DNA of 64,000 nucleotides from Elusimicrobiota bacterium (GCA_022072025.1 JAJVIP010000005.1:1-64000); one strand, 5' to 3'; shown: positions 1 to 10,127, numbered from the stretch's first letter. A program made the numbers and translations. The notes: a model not told the origin generated them from the sequence alone.

Positions 1-840
1 CGGAGACGCGATACGTGAAAGTGAATTGGCCAGTCGTGGCAGTTGGAGTGAACCGAATCTTGCCATTGACCACCGAAGCGCTGCCGTTGGCGGGACCAGA
101 AACCAACACCAAGCTGTTCTTGTCGATCGTGATGTTGCCGTTGGGATCAGTGTCATTCGCCAACACATCGATGTCGATGGGCGTGGCCACATCGGTCTGC
201 GCCACATCGTCATTGGCCACGGGCGGAAGATTGCCGCCCACGGTGGTGACCACCACCGTCACATTGGCAACGTTGGATTGGGCGCCCAGAATATCTGAAA
301 CGCGATAAGTAAATGTGAATTGACCGGTCGTTGTAGTTGGGGAGAATCGAATCTTGCCGTTGACGATGGATGCGGTTCCGTTGCTGGGATTCGACACCAG
401 CACCAAAGAATTCTTGTCGATGGTGATGTTGCCGTTGGGATCTGAGTCGTTGGCCAACACGTCGATGTCAATCGGAGAGGCAATATCGGTCTGCGCCACA
501 TCGTCATTGGCGACGGGCGGCCGGTTCCCACCGACTTCGGTCACCACCACGGTGACGTTGGCGACATTCGATTGAGCTCCCAAAATGTCGGATACGTGGT
601 AAGTGAAAGTGAATTGACCGGTCGTTGCAGTTGGGGAGAATCGAATCTTGCCGTTGACGATGGATGCGGTTCCGTTGCTGGGAGCCGACACCAACACCAA
701 AGAATTCTTGTCGATGGTGATGTTGCCGTTTGGATCGGTGTCGTTGGCCAATACGTCAATGTCGATGGGTGTGGCGATATCGGTCTGGGCCACATCGTCA
801 TTGGCGATTGGTGGAGAGTTTGTAATTGGTCCATCAGAAG
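1..840 (-). repeat. Tandem 294-bp (98-aa) cadherin-like repeats
   Basis: About three in-phase copies with a period of 294 bases: the block at 1 matches 295 and 589, and the block at 291 matches 585. Copies differ at scattered positions. In the minus frame each unit carries an NDDVAQTD core followed by IDVLANDxDPNGN, as in VCBS/cadherin-like surface modules. More copies probably lie beyond the left edge. Confidence 0.85.
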
Positions 841-3800
841 CCACAATTTGCATGTCGTCATAAGCCATTAAACTTCCCTTGGTTGCGGTGAGTCTTAAAG
901 TCGATGTGCCGACTTGGCTGATGACCGCCTGAGCATTGATTTTGTCCGCATCTAAAATATTTACGTTTGATCCCTCATGAACGCTCCACCGAATGGTCCA
1001 CCCGGAGGGCGAATTAATGGATCCGTTTAATTGCACGGTCGCCGGAATCGTTACATGCAGATCTGGTCCTGCATCGAGAAGTGGGAAATGATCCAAAAGC
1101 CCTGGAAGGCAAAGTGAAACGAGACGATCGTCATTTAACGGCCCGGCTTCCATCATCCATTCTCTTAACATCATCGACACGCCGTTATCTTGGACGACTG
1201 CTCCAGGAACACTTATCCAGTCTCCGTTGATCAAATTGTTTTCCTTGAGGTAAGGTACAAGATCGATCGTATATCCGCGTCTGTTTTCAATATCGTGGAG
1301 ATTCATCATGGGCTGAGCGGACAAAACATTTATCCCATGCCCAGAGTGAATTAAGACGTGGTAATTTTCGCCGGAAGAAGATTCGAATTGTCCGGTGACA
1401 ACCAGTCCAAGCCAATCGGTATTTCCCCACACAGTGGAAGGGCCGATAATTTGCGTCTTAATCGATCCTGTTAATAAGTCAACAACCGGATATTTCGCGT
1501 CGTCGGCTCCCGGAAAAAAATTTCCTCCATCCGCAAACGTGAGGAGATGAGAATCAGGTGCGATATGGAGAGTGGAGCTCGGCTCTTGATGGATCACAAG
1601 ATCCGGCATCGCGTATAAGGACTCTCCCGCAATGAGATATCGATGGATTGTTAGCTGCGATTGGGACCCCAACGGCGACGCTCGCAAAATGTAAATTCTA
1701 TCCTCCCGCACTTCGAGCAAGGTGTTTTCGGCGGTCGGGAGCTCCACGTCGGGCAAGTGACGATTAAGTGTGCCGTTTGAAGGTTTATAGATTCGAACCA
1801 GGTCTTTTTGCGAGGTGGCAGTGCGGCGAATCAATAGATAGGTGAGGCCGTCGTTATTCACTCCTGCGGCTATGATTTGTTCGTTCAGTGAATTCATGGT
1901 CGCATCGTTTGCCAGATAAGAGATCTGGTTGGAGAGATCCTCAAGCTGGACTTCGTGTTCGTTCGGATTGTTTGAAGGCGATTTCACGACCACATAGAAA
2001 CGCCGATTGGGCGATCTGCCCATCGCGACCGAAGACAGATTTTCCCCGATCGGGAAGAGCGTTTCCCCGTTAAAACTTTTAATCAAGTAGGCGTCGGCCA
2101 GTGCTTCCTCGAATTCTGTATTGTCCCAGCCTGAGACCATGGCCAAACCTTTTCCTAAACCAAGCATCCTTCCATTCAGAACGTTGAATGTCACAGGATT
2201 CGAGCTCGCGCTTCCGGCGGGATTGTCGATGCAAGGCGTTTGATTAAAATCGGTGACGATGACTTCCATGTCGTCGGACGCCGAGAACTGGCCATCATTC
2301 GCCGTTAAACGCAATACATAAGTGCCTGCGGCGGAGAAGTTGACATTTGTTTCAGTCATCTGCGGAGTGTTAAACCGTACTTCGCCTGGCCCGCTCACCT
2401 GAGTCCAGATAGAGCTGAGCGCGCCGGGAATGCCGTCATCCGACACAACGCCTTGCAAGGGCGGTGTCAGGCGCCTCGGGCGCTCCAATGTGCGATCGGG
2501 GCCTGCATTGACCAGGGGGGCTGAATGAGCTTGAACCGTCACATCGGCGCTTGAAGACAAATGGCCGTCGGAAACGGTCAAGCGAAGCACGTAGATCCCG
2601 GTTGCAGAGAATTGAGCGGTTGTGCCCGGTTGATCACTGGGCGTGAACGTAACGCTCCCGGGGCCGCTCATCTTGCTCCAATTAAAAGTTAGAGGGAGGG
2701 GAAGGCCGTCATCGGTCGCTGTTCCATTGAGGACAGCGCCTATCGCCCTATTGACAACCTGATCCGCCATTGCGCCGACAACGGGACGATAATGGACAAT
2801 TACATCGCTTTCATCAAAAGCGGCGGCGTCGGAATCATCCGCGGTCAATCGGACTTTGTACACCCCCGCAGAGGAAAAGGTCGCCGTCGTATCGGCATTG
2901 TCGTTGGGGTTAAACGTCACGATGCCAGGTGAACCGCCGACCTGACTCCATTGCGCGATGGTAGCGGCCGGCGGATTGGGCCACCCATCATCGGTGACGG
3001 TGCCGCGCAAATTTAGACCCGTTGCGAATTCCACGCAGTTTTTGGTCGAATCCAGGCAGTTATTTGAAATCAAAACCACAGGCTTGCTGTTTTGCGTAAA
3101 GTCGTTCACCTGAATAACCACTTCATCGATTGCTTGCGCCCCTTCCTGATCTGTCACCGTCAGCCGGAATAATAAGGATGCTGTTGTGTTGGGCATCACA
3201 AAGGGTGCTGTGAAGGATGGGTTCGCCACGGTCGCATTCGAGATCGAAATGGAGGGCCCAGAGATTTTCGCCCATTCATAACGCAATGAATCGCCCGCGT
3301 CGGGATCCGATCCGGATCCGTTCAACTGAACCATAGCGCCTTCAAACACCGATTGATCGGGGCCGGCGTCAGCGGTCGGAGGATCATTGACTGCCGTGAC
3401 ATTGAATGTCGCCGCATTCGACGAGGAGAGACCCCCGGAATCGGTGGCTTTGAAAGTGATGGTTTCCCGGCCGCTCCATTCCGGGTTTGGGATTGCGATG
3501 GTGGCGTTGCGGTTTGTGATCGTCACAGACAGATTGGAATTCCCGCTGTAGCTCCAAACAAGTTCCGAGTCTGTGTTGTCTGCGTCAGACACATATTGAT
3601 CCAGATTGATAGAGGCAAACGCGCCGCCTTCCAAGACCGTTTGGTCCGGAATATCACTGACGATGGGGGCGTCGTTCACGGCGGTCACGTTGAAAACCGA
3701 TGAATCGGAGGCGGAGAGATTGCCCGGGTCTTTCACCGTAAATGTGATGGTCTCTTGTCCGTTCCAATTCGCATTGGGCAGGGAGATTGTCGCCACGCGC

Positions 3801-6800
3801 GTGAGAAGATCGATCGACACGGTGAGCTTATCGTTTCCACTGTAGCTCCAGGCCATCTCAGCGTCGGCGTTGTCTGCGTCAGACACATAGTCATCCAATT
3901 GAATAGCGGCGAAAGAGAATCCTTCTTGAATGGTTTGGTCGGGAATATTCGCGATCACAGGAGGACCGTTGACCGCGGTGACGGTAAAAGTCGCGGCGTC
4001 CGAAGCGGAGAGATTCCCCGGGTCTTTGACGGTGAAAGTGATGGTTTCCCGGCCGTTCCATACTGGGTCTGGAATTTGGATTGTGGCGACACGGGTAAGT
4101 GTGTTAATCGACACGGTGAGGTTGTTGTTCCCACTGACACTCCAAGTCATCTCCGCATCGGTGTTGTCTGCGTCTGAAACATAATCATCCAACCTAATGG
4201 TGGCGAAAGATGAACCTTCCGGAATGGTTTGGTCGGGAATATTCGCGATCACAGGAGGACCGTTGACCGCGGTGACGGTAAAAGTCGCGGCGTCCGAAGC
4301 GGAGAGATTCCCCGGGTCTTTGACGGTGAAAGTGATGGTTTCCCGGCCGTTCCATACTGGGTCTGGAATTTGGATTGTGGCGACACGGGTAAGTGTGTTA
4401 ATCGACACGGTGAGTTTGTTGTTCCCACTGACACTCCAAGTCATCTCCGCATCGGTGTTGTCTGCGTCTGAAACATAATCATCCAACCTAATGGTGGCGA
4501 AAGATGAACCTTCCGGAATGGTTTGGTCGGGAATATTGGAGATCACGGGGGCATCGTTGACGGCGGTGACAGTGAAGTCTGCGGAGTCGGAAGCGGAGAG
4601 ATTCCCTGGATCTTTAACGGTAAAAGTGATGGTTTCGTGGCCGCTCCATTCCGCATCTGGAATTTGGATCGTGGCAGTATGCGAAAGAACGTTGATCGAC
4701 ACCGTGACGATGTTGTTTCCCGTATAACTCCATACCAGTTCCCCATCGGTATTGTCGGGGTCAGACACATAATTGTCCAACTGAATGGTGGCGAAGCTTG
4801 ATCCTTCCTGAATCGTTTGGTCTGGAATGTTCGTGACCACAGGGGCATCGTTGACCGAATTTATGGTCACCGATACCAGGGCCGAAGCGGTGAACCCTTG
4901 CAAATCTGCGATGAGGTAACGAAACGAATCTGCTCCGTTGGCATATGGAAGTGGTGTGTAGCGAATTTTTCCTTCAACGATTTCAACCGTTCCTTTGCTG
5001 GGAGGGATGTTCACGAATTGAATCGTGACTGCGTCGCCATCAACGTCGAAATCATTGGCTAGCACGTCAATGGTTACCGGCGTGTTTTCATTGGTTGACA
5101 CAGCATCATTCACAGCCGTCGGGGGGTCCGATACGGGGAATATATCGACGAAGAGGGTTGCTGTGGCTTGCCCACCCTTTCCATCTGTAATGGTGTAGGT
5201 GAAGGAGTCCCTCCCATTGGCATTCGGGTTGGGAACGTAAAGAATATTACCTGCATTAATCGAAGCGGTTCCTTTGAGCGGAGCGGCGACGCTTTGAAGG
5301 GAGACAGGATCTCCGTCAATTTCATCGCGGTCGTTCAACAGCACCTCTATGTTAATTGATGAGTCCTCGTTGACTGTGGCCCAATCATCATTGGCCACGG
5401 GATTGTCATTGACTGGAGCGACCGCGACCACCACATGCGCGCGAGCGGTCCCGCCTTTTCCATCGGTGACCTCATAATCAAAATTGGCCGATCCATTAAA
5501 ATTGGCCCATGATTGAAACTCGATCGTGCCATTCACAATTGTGGGGGTGCCCCCAAATGAACGAAGAATGTTTTGAATGGAGAGGGTGTCGCCATCGATA
5601 TCCGTGTCGTTTTGAAGCACGTCGATCCGCACGGGGACATCTTCGTTTGTCGCAGCATTGTCGTTTCGAGCGAGAGGAGAGTCGTTCACGGGGTTGATCG
5701 TCACCGACGCAAGAGCTGTGGCCTCGCCCCGTTTCCCATCTTGAATGGTGTAAGAAAATGAGTCATTTCCATTGGCATCGGGGTTCGGTGTATAGGTTAT
5801 GGGGCCCCGATTTTGAGGAAGGGACACTGTGCCTTTCATCGGCTGCCCCATGTTCGAAATGAAAATGATATCGCCCAGGTCAGGATCATAATCGTTGTCC
5901 AAAACCGCGATGTTCACGGCCACATCTTCATCGGTTGCAACGGAATCATTAACTGCTTTGGGATGGCGGTTGTATCTCACTTCCACCTGGGCTGCCGCTG
6001 TGCCGCCTTGTCCATCTGAAATTGAATAGGAGAATGTGTCTGTGGCAGGCATGGCCTGAGAGCCGTTGGATTCATAAAGAATTTTTCCATTTATTAACGC
6101 GACTAATCCAAAGCGAGGTTGTTCGATATTGACGATGGCAAGCAAGTTTCCATCCGGATCTGAATCATTTGCCAATACGTCGATATCGATCGATTGCCCC
6201 AAGATGCAGTAGTCCGTGTCGTCGATGGCGATAGGAGGTCGATTGGAGGACTCAATCGTTATCAACACTGTGGCTGAAGCAGATCCGCCACGCCCGTCAG
6301 TGATTACGTACATGAATGAGTCGGCACCGAAGGTTCCGGCGTTGGCCTTATAGCGGACCTGTCCATTCACAATCGAAGTGGTTCCTTTGGACGGTCTGGT
6401 CACACTCTGAATGGTCAGAGGATCATTGTCGACATCGGAATCGTTCACCAGCACCGGGATGTCGATCGTATTTCCGGCAAGGCAAGATGCGGTGTCATTA
6501 ACGGCGACCGGGTTGTCATTAACCTGCGTGATCGTTATCGATACCAGGCCTGAACCTGTGCCCCCGTTTCCATCTGACACTGTGTAGCGAAATGAATCGT
6601 TTCCGTTATGATTGGGGGCAGGTGTGAACCTAACCCGTCCGGCGTTGATGACGGCTTGTCCCCAGGCGGGTTGCGCCACGCTTTGTAGCATGAGGGGGTC
6701 GCCATCAGCGTCGGTGTCGTTGCTCAATACGTCAATGTCTGCGGAAACATCCTCCGGTGTAATGATCGCGTCCGGATTGGCAATGGGAGCGCTATTGGTA

Positions 6801-8038
6801 ATGCTGAAATTTGTGGGGAGCGAGCTAAGGCTTCGATTGCCCGCCGCGTCCATCGCAAAAGCGGTAAGCGTGTGCGCCCCTTTGGAGATTGAATTTGAAA
6901 CCTGAAACTCCCAATTGCCCGCGACAGTGGTTTGCGTCAAACCAAGAAATTGACCATCTAAATAGATCTCGATGGATGAACCGGATTCAGCGGTTCCTTG
7001 AAAGAGCGGTGTTCGATTAATCAATGCCTCATTATTGGTTGGATAAATGATGATGGGCGGGGCCGGCGGCGTGGTATCAAGAGTGAACGTAACCCTGTTG
7101 GAGTGAAAAATTTCGGTTTCGCCGACAAATCGTTTAACTTGAATGGAATAAATACCGTCAATTGCAACCGGGTCCGCCAAAGTGAAAGTCCAATTACGGG
7201 AAGCGTCAACCTGGTATGCGTCGGTTCTCTCTACTCCATTAATATAAAGGCGGAGAGTCTGGCCAGCGGGATTCTGAGAGAGACCCCGTGTTCCTCCGAC
7301 CGCAGCCAAAGGAACCTTTGTAAGGGTTAAATTTGTTGGTGTGTTAATTTGAGGGGGCAAAGAATCGACAGTAATCGTTACTGAGACTGACGCCAGGCTC
7401 ACATTGCCCGCTTGATCAATTTGTTGGGCTTGGATTTGATGGATGCCCTCCGTCAATCCCGCTGTGATCGGCAGCGCCCAATTTGAATTCGATCCAACGG
7501 TTGTTCGGCCCAACACTTGGCTTCCTTCCATGATCTCGACCGTGGCATTCGGTTCTCCTGTTCCGGTAATTGACGGCGTGTTGCTCCACAAAACGGCATT
7601 GTTAACGGGAGTCAGTATTTGCGGTGAAGCCGGTCGTTGGGTGTCAATTCCAAAAATAACCTGGTTCGATTGGGCCAACTGGAGGCCGCCGGAAATTAAA
7701 AACAATTTCGCGTCAATGATATGGGCCCCATCAGCGACGGACTGATTGAATTGAAAACTCCAGTTCCCATTCGCATCGATGGAGATGGGAGCGGAGGGAT
7801 TTACACGAATCCCTTTGTCATAAACCCGCACCTCAACGTCTTGAATCGAGGCCTGCAATTGGACTCGTCCTTCTATGATGGGAATATTTTGGTTGGAGAT
7901 ACTGCCGTTAACCGGGATGGAATTGGTGATGGTTATCGAATTGGCTTGGGCGCGGCCAACACCTAATAATAAGGAAGATAGGAATAGCAGAGAACCCAGT
8001 GTAAACGGCCGAGGTAGAAGGATTCTATTTAGCGCCAT
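1..8038 (-). CDS. Giant secreted multi-domain repeat protein (adhesin-like), C-terminus beyond window
   Basis: I followed one reading frame from the ATG at 8036-8038 to the left edge by translating blocks along it; it stays in frame for about 2,679 codons and has no stop before the edge, so the C-terminus is missing. The N-terminus is a signal peptide ending near GRAQA. Domains in protein order: bacterial Ig-like modules (about 7960-6800), seven cadherin-like/Big_17-type repeats (about 6795-4855), five Ig-like repeats of about 98 residues with a PDQT-xxEGxxF motif (about 4855-3381), PKD/REJ-like modules (about 3380-2280), an unassigned 390-residue segment (about 2270-1110), another PKD-like module, then three near-identical 98-residue cadherin-like repeats (about 840-1). 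The start overlaps the end of the upstream PorV-like gene by 10 bases and has a GAGGG ribosome site. This architecture is typical of surface adhesins; the ligand is unknown. Confidence 0.85.
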   Translation of the reverse strand, partial: MALNRILLPRPFTLGSLLFLSSLLLGVGRAQANSITITNSIPVNGSISNQNIPIIEGRVQLQASIQDVEVRVYDKGIRVNPSAPISIDANGNWSFQFNQSVADGAHIIDAKLFLISGGLQLAQSNQVIFGIDTQRPASPQILTPVNNAVLWSNTPSITGTGEPNATVEIMEGSQVLGRTTVGSNSNWALPITAGLTEGIHQIQAQQIDQAGNVSLASVSVTITVDSLPPQINTPTNLTLTKVPLAAVGGTRGLSQNPAGQTLRLYINGVERTDAYQVDASRNWTFTLADPVAIDGIYSIQVKRFVGETEIFHSNRVTFTLDTTPPAPPIIIYPTNNEALINRTPLFQGTAESGSSIEIYLDGQFLGLTQTTVAGNWEFQVSNSISKGAHTLTAFAMDAAGNRSLSSLPTNFSITNSAPIANPDAIITPEDVSADIDVLSNDTDADGDPLMLQSVAQPAWGQAVINAGRVRFTPAPNHNGNDSFRYTVSDGNGGTGSGLVSITITQVNDNPVAVNDTASCLAGNTIDIPVLVNDSDVDNDPLTIQSVTRPSKGTTSIVNGQVRYKANAGTFGADSFMYVITDGRGGSASATVLITIESSNRPPIAIDDTDYCILGQSIDIDVLANDSDPDGNLLAIVNIEQPRFGLVALINGKILYESNGSQAMPATDTFSYSISDGQGGTAAAQVEVRYNRHPKAVNDSVATDEDVAVNIAVLDNDYDPDLGDIIFISNMGQPMKGTVSLPQNRGPITYTPNPDANGNDSFSYTIQDGKRGEATALASVTINPVNDSPLARNDNAATNEDVPVRIDVLQNDTDIDGDTLSIQNILRSFGGTPTIVNGTIEFQSWANFNGSANFDYEVTDGKGGTARAHVVVAVAPVNDNPVANDDWATVNEDSSINIEVLLNDRDEIDGDPVSLQSVAAPLKGTASINAGNILYVPNPNANGRDSFTYTITDGKGGQATATLFVDIFPVSDPPTAVNDAVSTNENTPVTIDVLANDFDVDGDAVTIQFVNIPPSKGTVEIVEGKIRYTPLPYANGADSFRYLIADLQGFTASALVSVTINSVNDAPVVTNIPDQTIQEGSSFATIQLDNYVSDPDNTDGELVWSYTGNNIVTVSINVLSHTATIQIPDAEWSGHETITFTVKDPGNLSASDSADFTVTAVNDAPVISNIPDQTIPEGSSFATIRLDDYVSDADNTDAEMTWSVSGNNKLTVSINTLTRVATIQIPDPVWNGRETITFTVKDPGNLSASDAATFTVTAVNGPPVIANIPDQTIPEGSSFATIRLDDYVSDADNTDAEMTWSVSGNNNLTVSINTLTRVATIQIPDPVWNGRETITFTVKDPGNLSASDAATFTVTAVNGPPVIANIPDQTIQEGFSFAAIQLDDYVSDADNADAEMAWSYSGNDKLTVSIDLLTRVATISLPNANWNGQETITFTVKDPGNLSASDSSVFNVTAVNDAPIVSDIPDQTVLEGGAFASINLDQYVSDADNTDSELVWSYSGNSNLSVTITNRNATIAIPNPEWSGRETITFKATDSGGLSSSNAATFNVTAVNDPPTADAGPDQSVFEGAMVQLNGSGSDPDAGDSLRYEWAKISGPSISISNATVANPSFTAPFVMPNTTASLLFRLTVTDQEGAQAIDEVVIQVNDFTQNSKPVVLISNNCLDSTKNCVEFATGLNLRGTVTDDGWPNPPAATIAQWSQVGGSPGIVTFNPNDNADTTATFSSAGVYKVRLTADDSDAAAFDESDVIVHYRPVVGAMADQVVNRAIGAVLNGTATDDGLPLPLTFNWSKMSGPGSVTFTPSDQPGTTAQFSATGIYVLRLTVSDGHLSSSADVTVQAHSAPLVNAGPDRTLERPRRLTPPLQGVVSDDGIPGALSSIWTQVSGPGEVRFNTPQMTETNVNFSAAGTYVLRLTANDGQFSASDDMEVIVTDFNQTPCIDNPAGSASSNPVTFNVLNGRMLGLGKGLAMVSGWDNTEFEEALADAYLIKSFNGETLFPIGENLSSVAMGRSPNRRFYVVVKSPSNNPNEHEVQLEDLSNQISYLANDATMNSLNEQIIAAGVNNDGLTYLLIRRTATSQKDLVRIYKPSNGTLNRHLPDVELPTAENTLLEVREDRIYILRASPLGSQSQLTIHRYLIAGESLYAMPDLVIHQEPSSTLHIAPDSHLLTFADGGNFFPGADDAKYPVVDLLTGSIKTQIIGPSTVWGNTDWLGLVVTGQFESSSGENYHVLIHSGHGINVLSAQPMMNLHDIENRRGYTIDLVPYLKENNLINGDWISVPGAVVQDNGVSMMLREWMMEAGPLNDDRLVSLCLPGLLDHFPLLDAGPDLHVTIPATVQLNGSINSPSGWTIRWSVHEGSNVNILDADKINAQAVISQVGTSTLRLTATKGSLMAYDDMQIVASDGPITNSPPIANDDVAQTDIATPIDIDVLANDTDPNGNITIDKNSLVLVSAPSNGTASIVNGKIRFSPTATTGQFTFTYHVSDILGAQSNVANVTVVVTEVGGNRPPVANDDVAQTDIASPIDIDVLANDSDPNGNITIDKNSLVLVSNPSNGTASIVNGKIRFSPTTTTGQFTFTYRVSDILGAQSNVANVTVVVTTVGGNLPPVANDDVAQTDVATPIDIDVLANDTDPNGNITIDKNSLVLVSGPANGSASVVNGKIRFTPTATTGQFTFTYRVS
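3927..4537 (-). repeat. Recent tandem duplication of a 294-bp Ig-like unit
   Basis: Bases from about 3927 to 4243 recur at an offset of exactly 294 bases (about 4221 to 4537). I see a single mismatch (gaggttg versus gagtttg), which changes one residue (Asn/Lys). Neighbouring copies at 3670-3963 and 4550-4855 share the period but are clearly diverged, so this pair looks freshly duplicated or gene-converted. Confidence 0.85.
4855..6795 (-). repeat. Seven tandem cadherin-like (Big_17/VCBS type) modules
   Basis: Translating the minus frame gives seven consecutive modules of 90-95 residues. Each has an A-x-N/D-D start, an I-D-V-L-x-N-D core, a K-G-T-x-x-I segment and a closing F-x-Y-x-I-x-D-G-x-G-G stretch. 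Asp/Asn-rich D-x-D-G-D loops suggest calcium binding, by family knowledge. Unlike the 98-residue repeats, these copies are strongly diverged. Confidence 0.75.
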
Positions 8039-9081
8039 AAATGCCCTCGCTGATTTTTCTCCAATTCATCTTGGATTTTTTTGGAACGGAGCATTTGGTT
8101 GATGCGCTCCTCAGCCTCTCGTTCATATATTTTCAGACTCCATTTTTCCTGTTCTGATTTTGGAGCCCCAAATCGATACGTCACGCTCACTCTCTGGGCG
8201 TTGTCCAAATGTTGGATGAGGCTGAAGTTGTAATCGATCATGGCTTTCCCAATGGGAAGTCCCGCTCCCACGGTAAAGCCACCCAATTGATCCAATCCAT
8301 ATTGATAACCCACCCTGGCTTGCAGACCTCCCAACATGGTTTCAAACCCCATACGCCATTCAAATTGGCCTTCGTTCATGTGGAAGGGGACGTCGAACAG
8401 AAAAAGGGAGGAATCAGAGTTGGTGGGTGAATAGGCAGCGCTTACGCGGCCAATACGAGGCAGATCGACCGTTGTTTCATCGTAGGTCAAGCCATGGCCA
8501 ATATTTTGAAGGCTCGTTGCCAGGCGAAGATTTTTCGTGAGGTCTCGAGCCAAACCAAAGTCAAACGCCAGCGTACTGGCTTGACTGGTTTCAATGAGCT
8601 CCGAACGAAAGTATTTTGCCGACAGCCCCCAATCCCACTCGCCTTCGTTCTTGGCGAACGCCATGGTGAGGAGATAATCTGACTGCGCCGTCACGTTACG
8701 ACGTTGGCTTCCATCAAACAAATCAAACTCGCCGCCGTTGTAATAATACAAGGAGCTACCGATGGTTCCCCACTTCAATGGAAAACCCGAAGTCACCTGG
8801 CTAAAGCTATCATCCGTAAGTCCCTGGCCATATTGGAGGGACATCTCATTCGCCTCCAGTGTGGCGAGGGAGGCCGGATTATAGGCGGAGGCGCCCACAT
8901 TATCTTTATCCGCTCCCAAGGCTCCTGCCAAGGAGGTGGCCCGCGCGTCGACATCATTCATCAAGTTGATGCCCGCCGAAGAGCCAAGCCCCTGGGCAAA
9001 CAAAGGAGTAAGAGCCTTTCCCGACCAACCAAGGGAAATCGCAATCAACGCGAGGAATGTTAGGGCCTTTCTGTTATTCAT
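8029..9081 (-). CDS. PorV/UPF0164-like outer-membrane beta-barrel protein
   Basis: A 350-residue protein with a signal peptide (first ~30 residues, ending near FAQG). The N-terminal block has DVDARATSLAGA followed by SAYNPASLA, matching the conserved GARxxAMGxA...NPAxL start of PorV/PorQ-type (UPF0164) barrels. Alternating aromatic beta-strands follow, with a charged 40-residue C-terminal tail that may be periplasmic. In Bacteroidetes, PorV shuttles type IX secretion substrates; here the role is inferred from the neighbours, a second PorV-like gene, a protease with a sorting-like C-terminus, and the giant adhesin with which it overlaps. A GTAAC direct repeat abuts the start codon. Confidence 0.7.
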   Translation of the reverse strand: MNNRKALTFLALIAISLGWSGKALTPLFAQGLGSSAGINLMNDVDARATSLAGALGADKDNVGASAYNPASLATLEANEMSLQYGQGLTDDSFSQVTSGFPLKWGTIGSSLYYYNGGEFDLFDGSQRRNVTAQSDYLLTMAFAKNEGEWDWGLSAKYFRSELIETSQASTLAFDFGLARDLTKNLRLATSLQNIGHGLTYDETTVDLPRIGRVSAAYSPTNSDSSLFLFDVPFHMNEGQFEWRMGFETMLGGLQARVGYQYGLDQLGGFTVGAGLPIGKAMIDYNFSLIQHLDNAQRVSVTYRFGAPKSEQEKWSLKIYEREAEERINQMLRSKKIQDELEKNQRGHLWR

Positions 9082-9097
9082 GTAACAGAATGGTAAC
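9082..9097 (-). promoter_or_regulatory. GTAAC-N6-GTAAC direct repeat before PorV-like gene
   Basis: The plus strand reads GTAACAGAATGGTAAC, two GTAAC blocks 11 bases apart, touching the start codon of the gene ending at 8029. It resembles the repeats at 10144 and 12853. An 11-base direct repeat is the spacing used by OmpR/PhoB-family regulators, but a site this close to the ATG could equally act at the RNA level. Confidence 0.35.
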
Positions 9098-9188
9098 GGC
9101 CCCAGGTTAAGGGCGCTTTAAGGAGGGATTAATTTTCAGGGAATATCGTCGGAAAGTGTCCTTTCGTTGGTCTTCACATGAAGAGGAG

Positions 9189-10127
9189 TTATTGTTGGAT
9201 GGAATTGAACTTGTAGCCGATCGAAACGCGGTGAGAGATGCCCAAATCTCCAAAGGGAGAGACCGAATAATCTAAATTAAACCGGTTGAATGATATCCCT
9301 AAACCCGCGTTGAGGTTGGTCAATCCACCCAAATCAGTGGATTGGCCAGGTGTCAGAACATAACCACCGCGGAGGGCCAACAAACCAACCACCTGATATT
9401 CGACTCCTCCATGAATTGAGATATTGGCGTCATTTGGTTTTGAAAAATCCAAAGCCAAAAGCAATTTATCTTGGAGTACTTTGCGTGAAGCGCCGAAGCG
9501 AATTGTCATCGGAAGAGGAGCCGATTCTTGGACCATTTTCATTTTGGGACCGATGTGTTGAATGACGGCGCTCAGGTTCATGTCATTAAATTTATAGAGG
9601 GCGCCCAAGTCGAAGGCAAAACCGGAGGCTTTTTCCGATTCCAGTGTTTCGGAGATGTATTTGACGGTGGCTCCCAACATCCACGAGTCATTGAGTTGGC
9701 GGCCCAGCGAAATATTGGCGGCCATGGAGTTGGCGTCAAAACTTCCTTCTTTAACGTCAGCATTTGAATAGCGATCAAGAGTCCCATAATCAAGGCGCGA
9801 GAGGGAAAGGCCCATAACCCCGTGGGGGGTGGGCATAACGCCGGCCAGGTATTGATATTGGGTGTCCACCAAATGGGTGTTTTGCATGACCCCAATTTCT
9901 GGAGTTTCCAGTTGAGCCAATCCGGCGGGGTTCCAATAGGTCGCGGTCACATCATTTGAAACAGCGCTGTAAGCATTTCCCATGGCGGAGGAGCGCGCTC
10001 CTGCTCCCAACTTCAAAAATTGAGAGGCCGATGTACCGGTGGCAAACAGAGAGGGGACCAAAGTCATCATCCCAGCGGCCGCGACTAACATCGTTGATGT
10101 GGTTCGGATCATCTTTTTCATATCCAA
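9189..10127 (-). CDS. PorV/UPF0164-like outer-membrane protein
   Basis: A 312-residue protein with a signal peptide (about residues 1-30). It has a textbook PorV-family start: FLKLGAGARSSAMGNAYSA, then TYWNPAGLAQLE. Later strands such as GGYVLTPGQ and GLGISFNRFNLDYS are typical of the family's barrel. It is a closer match to the family consensus than the second copy at 8029-9081. The two copies are separated by 107 bases on the same strand, and the upstream gene encodes a candidate client with a FlgD/Por-like tail. A GTGAC direct repeat lies 17 bases before the start. No other type IX secretion component is in the window. Confidence 0.75.
   Translation of the reverse strand: MDMKKMIRTTSTMLVAAAGMMTLVPSLFATGTSASQFLKLGAGARSSAMGNAYSAVSNDVTATYWNPAGLAQLETPEIGVMQNTHLVDTQYQYLAGVMPTPHGVMGLSLSRLDYGTLDRYSNADVKEGSFDANSMAANISLGRQLNDSWMLGATVKYISETLESEKASGFAFDLGALYKFNDMNLSAVIQHIGPKMKMVQESAPLPMTIRFGASRKVLQDKLLLALDFSKPNDANISIHGGVEYQVVGLLALRGGYVLTPGQSTDLGGLTNLNAGLGISFNRFNLDYSVSPFGDLGISHRVSIGYKFNSIQQ

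Noticed and set aside
3669-4855. Possible CRISPR array
   Set aside because: The repeats are 294 bases, coding and contiguous, without spacers.
3353-5362. Several plus-strand ORFs of 60-140 codons in the repeat region
   Set aside because: They are shadows of the giant minus-strand gene and repeat with its 294-base period.
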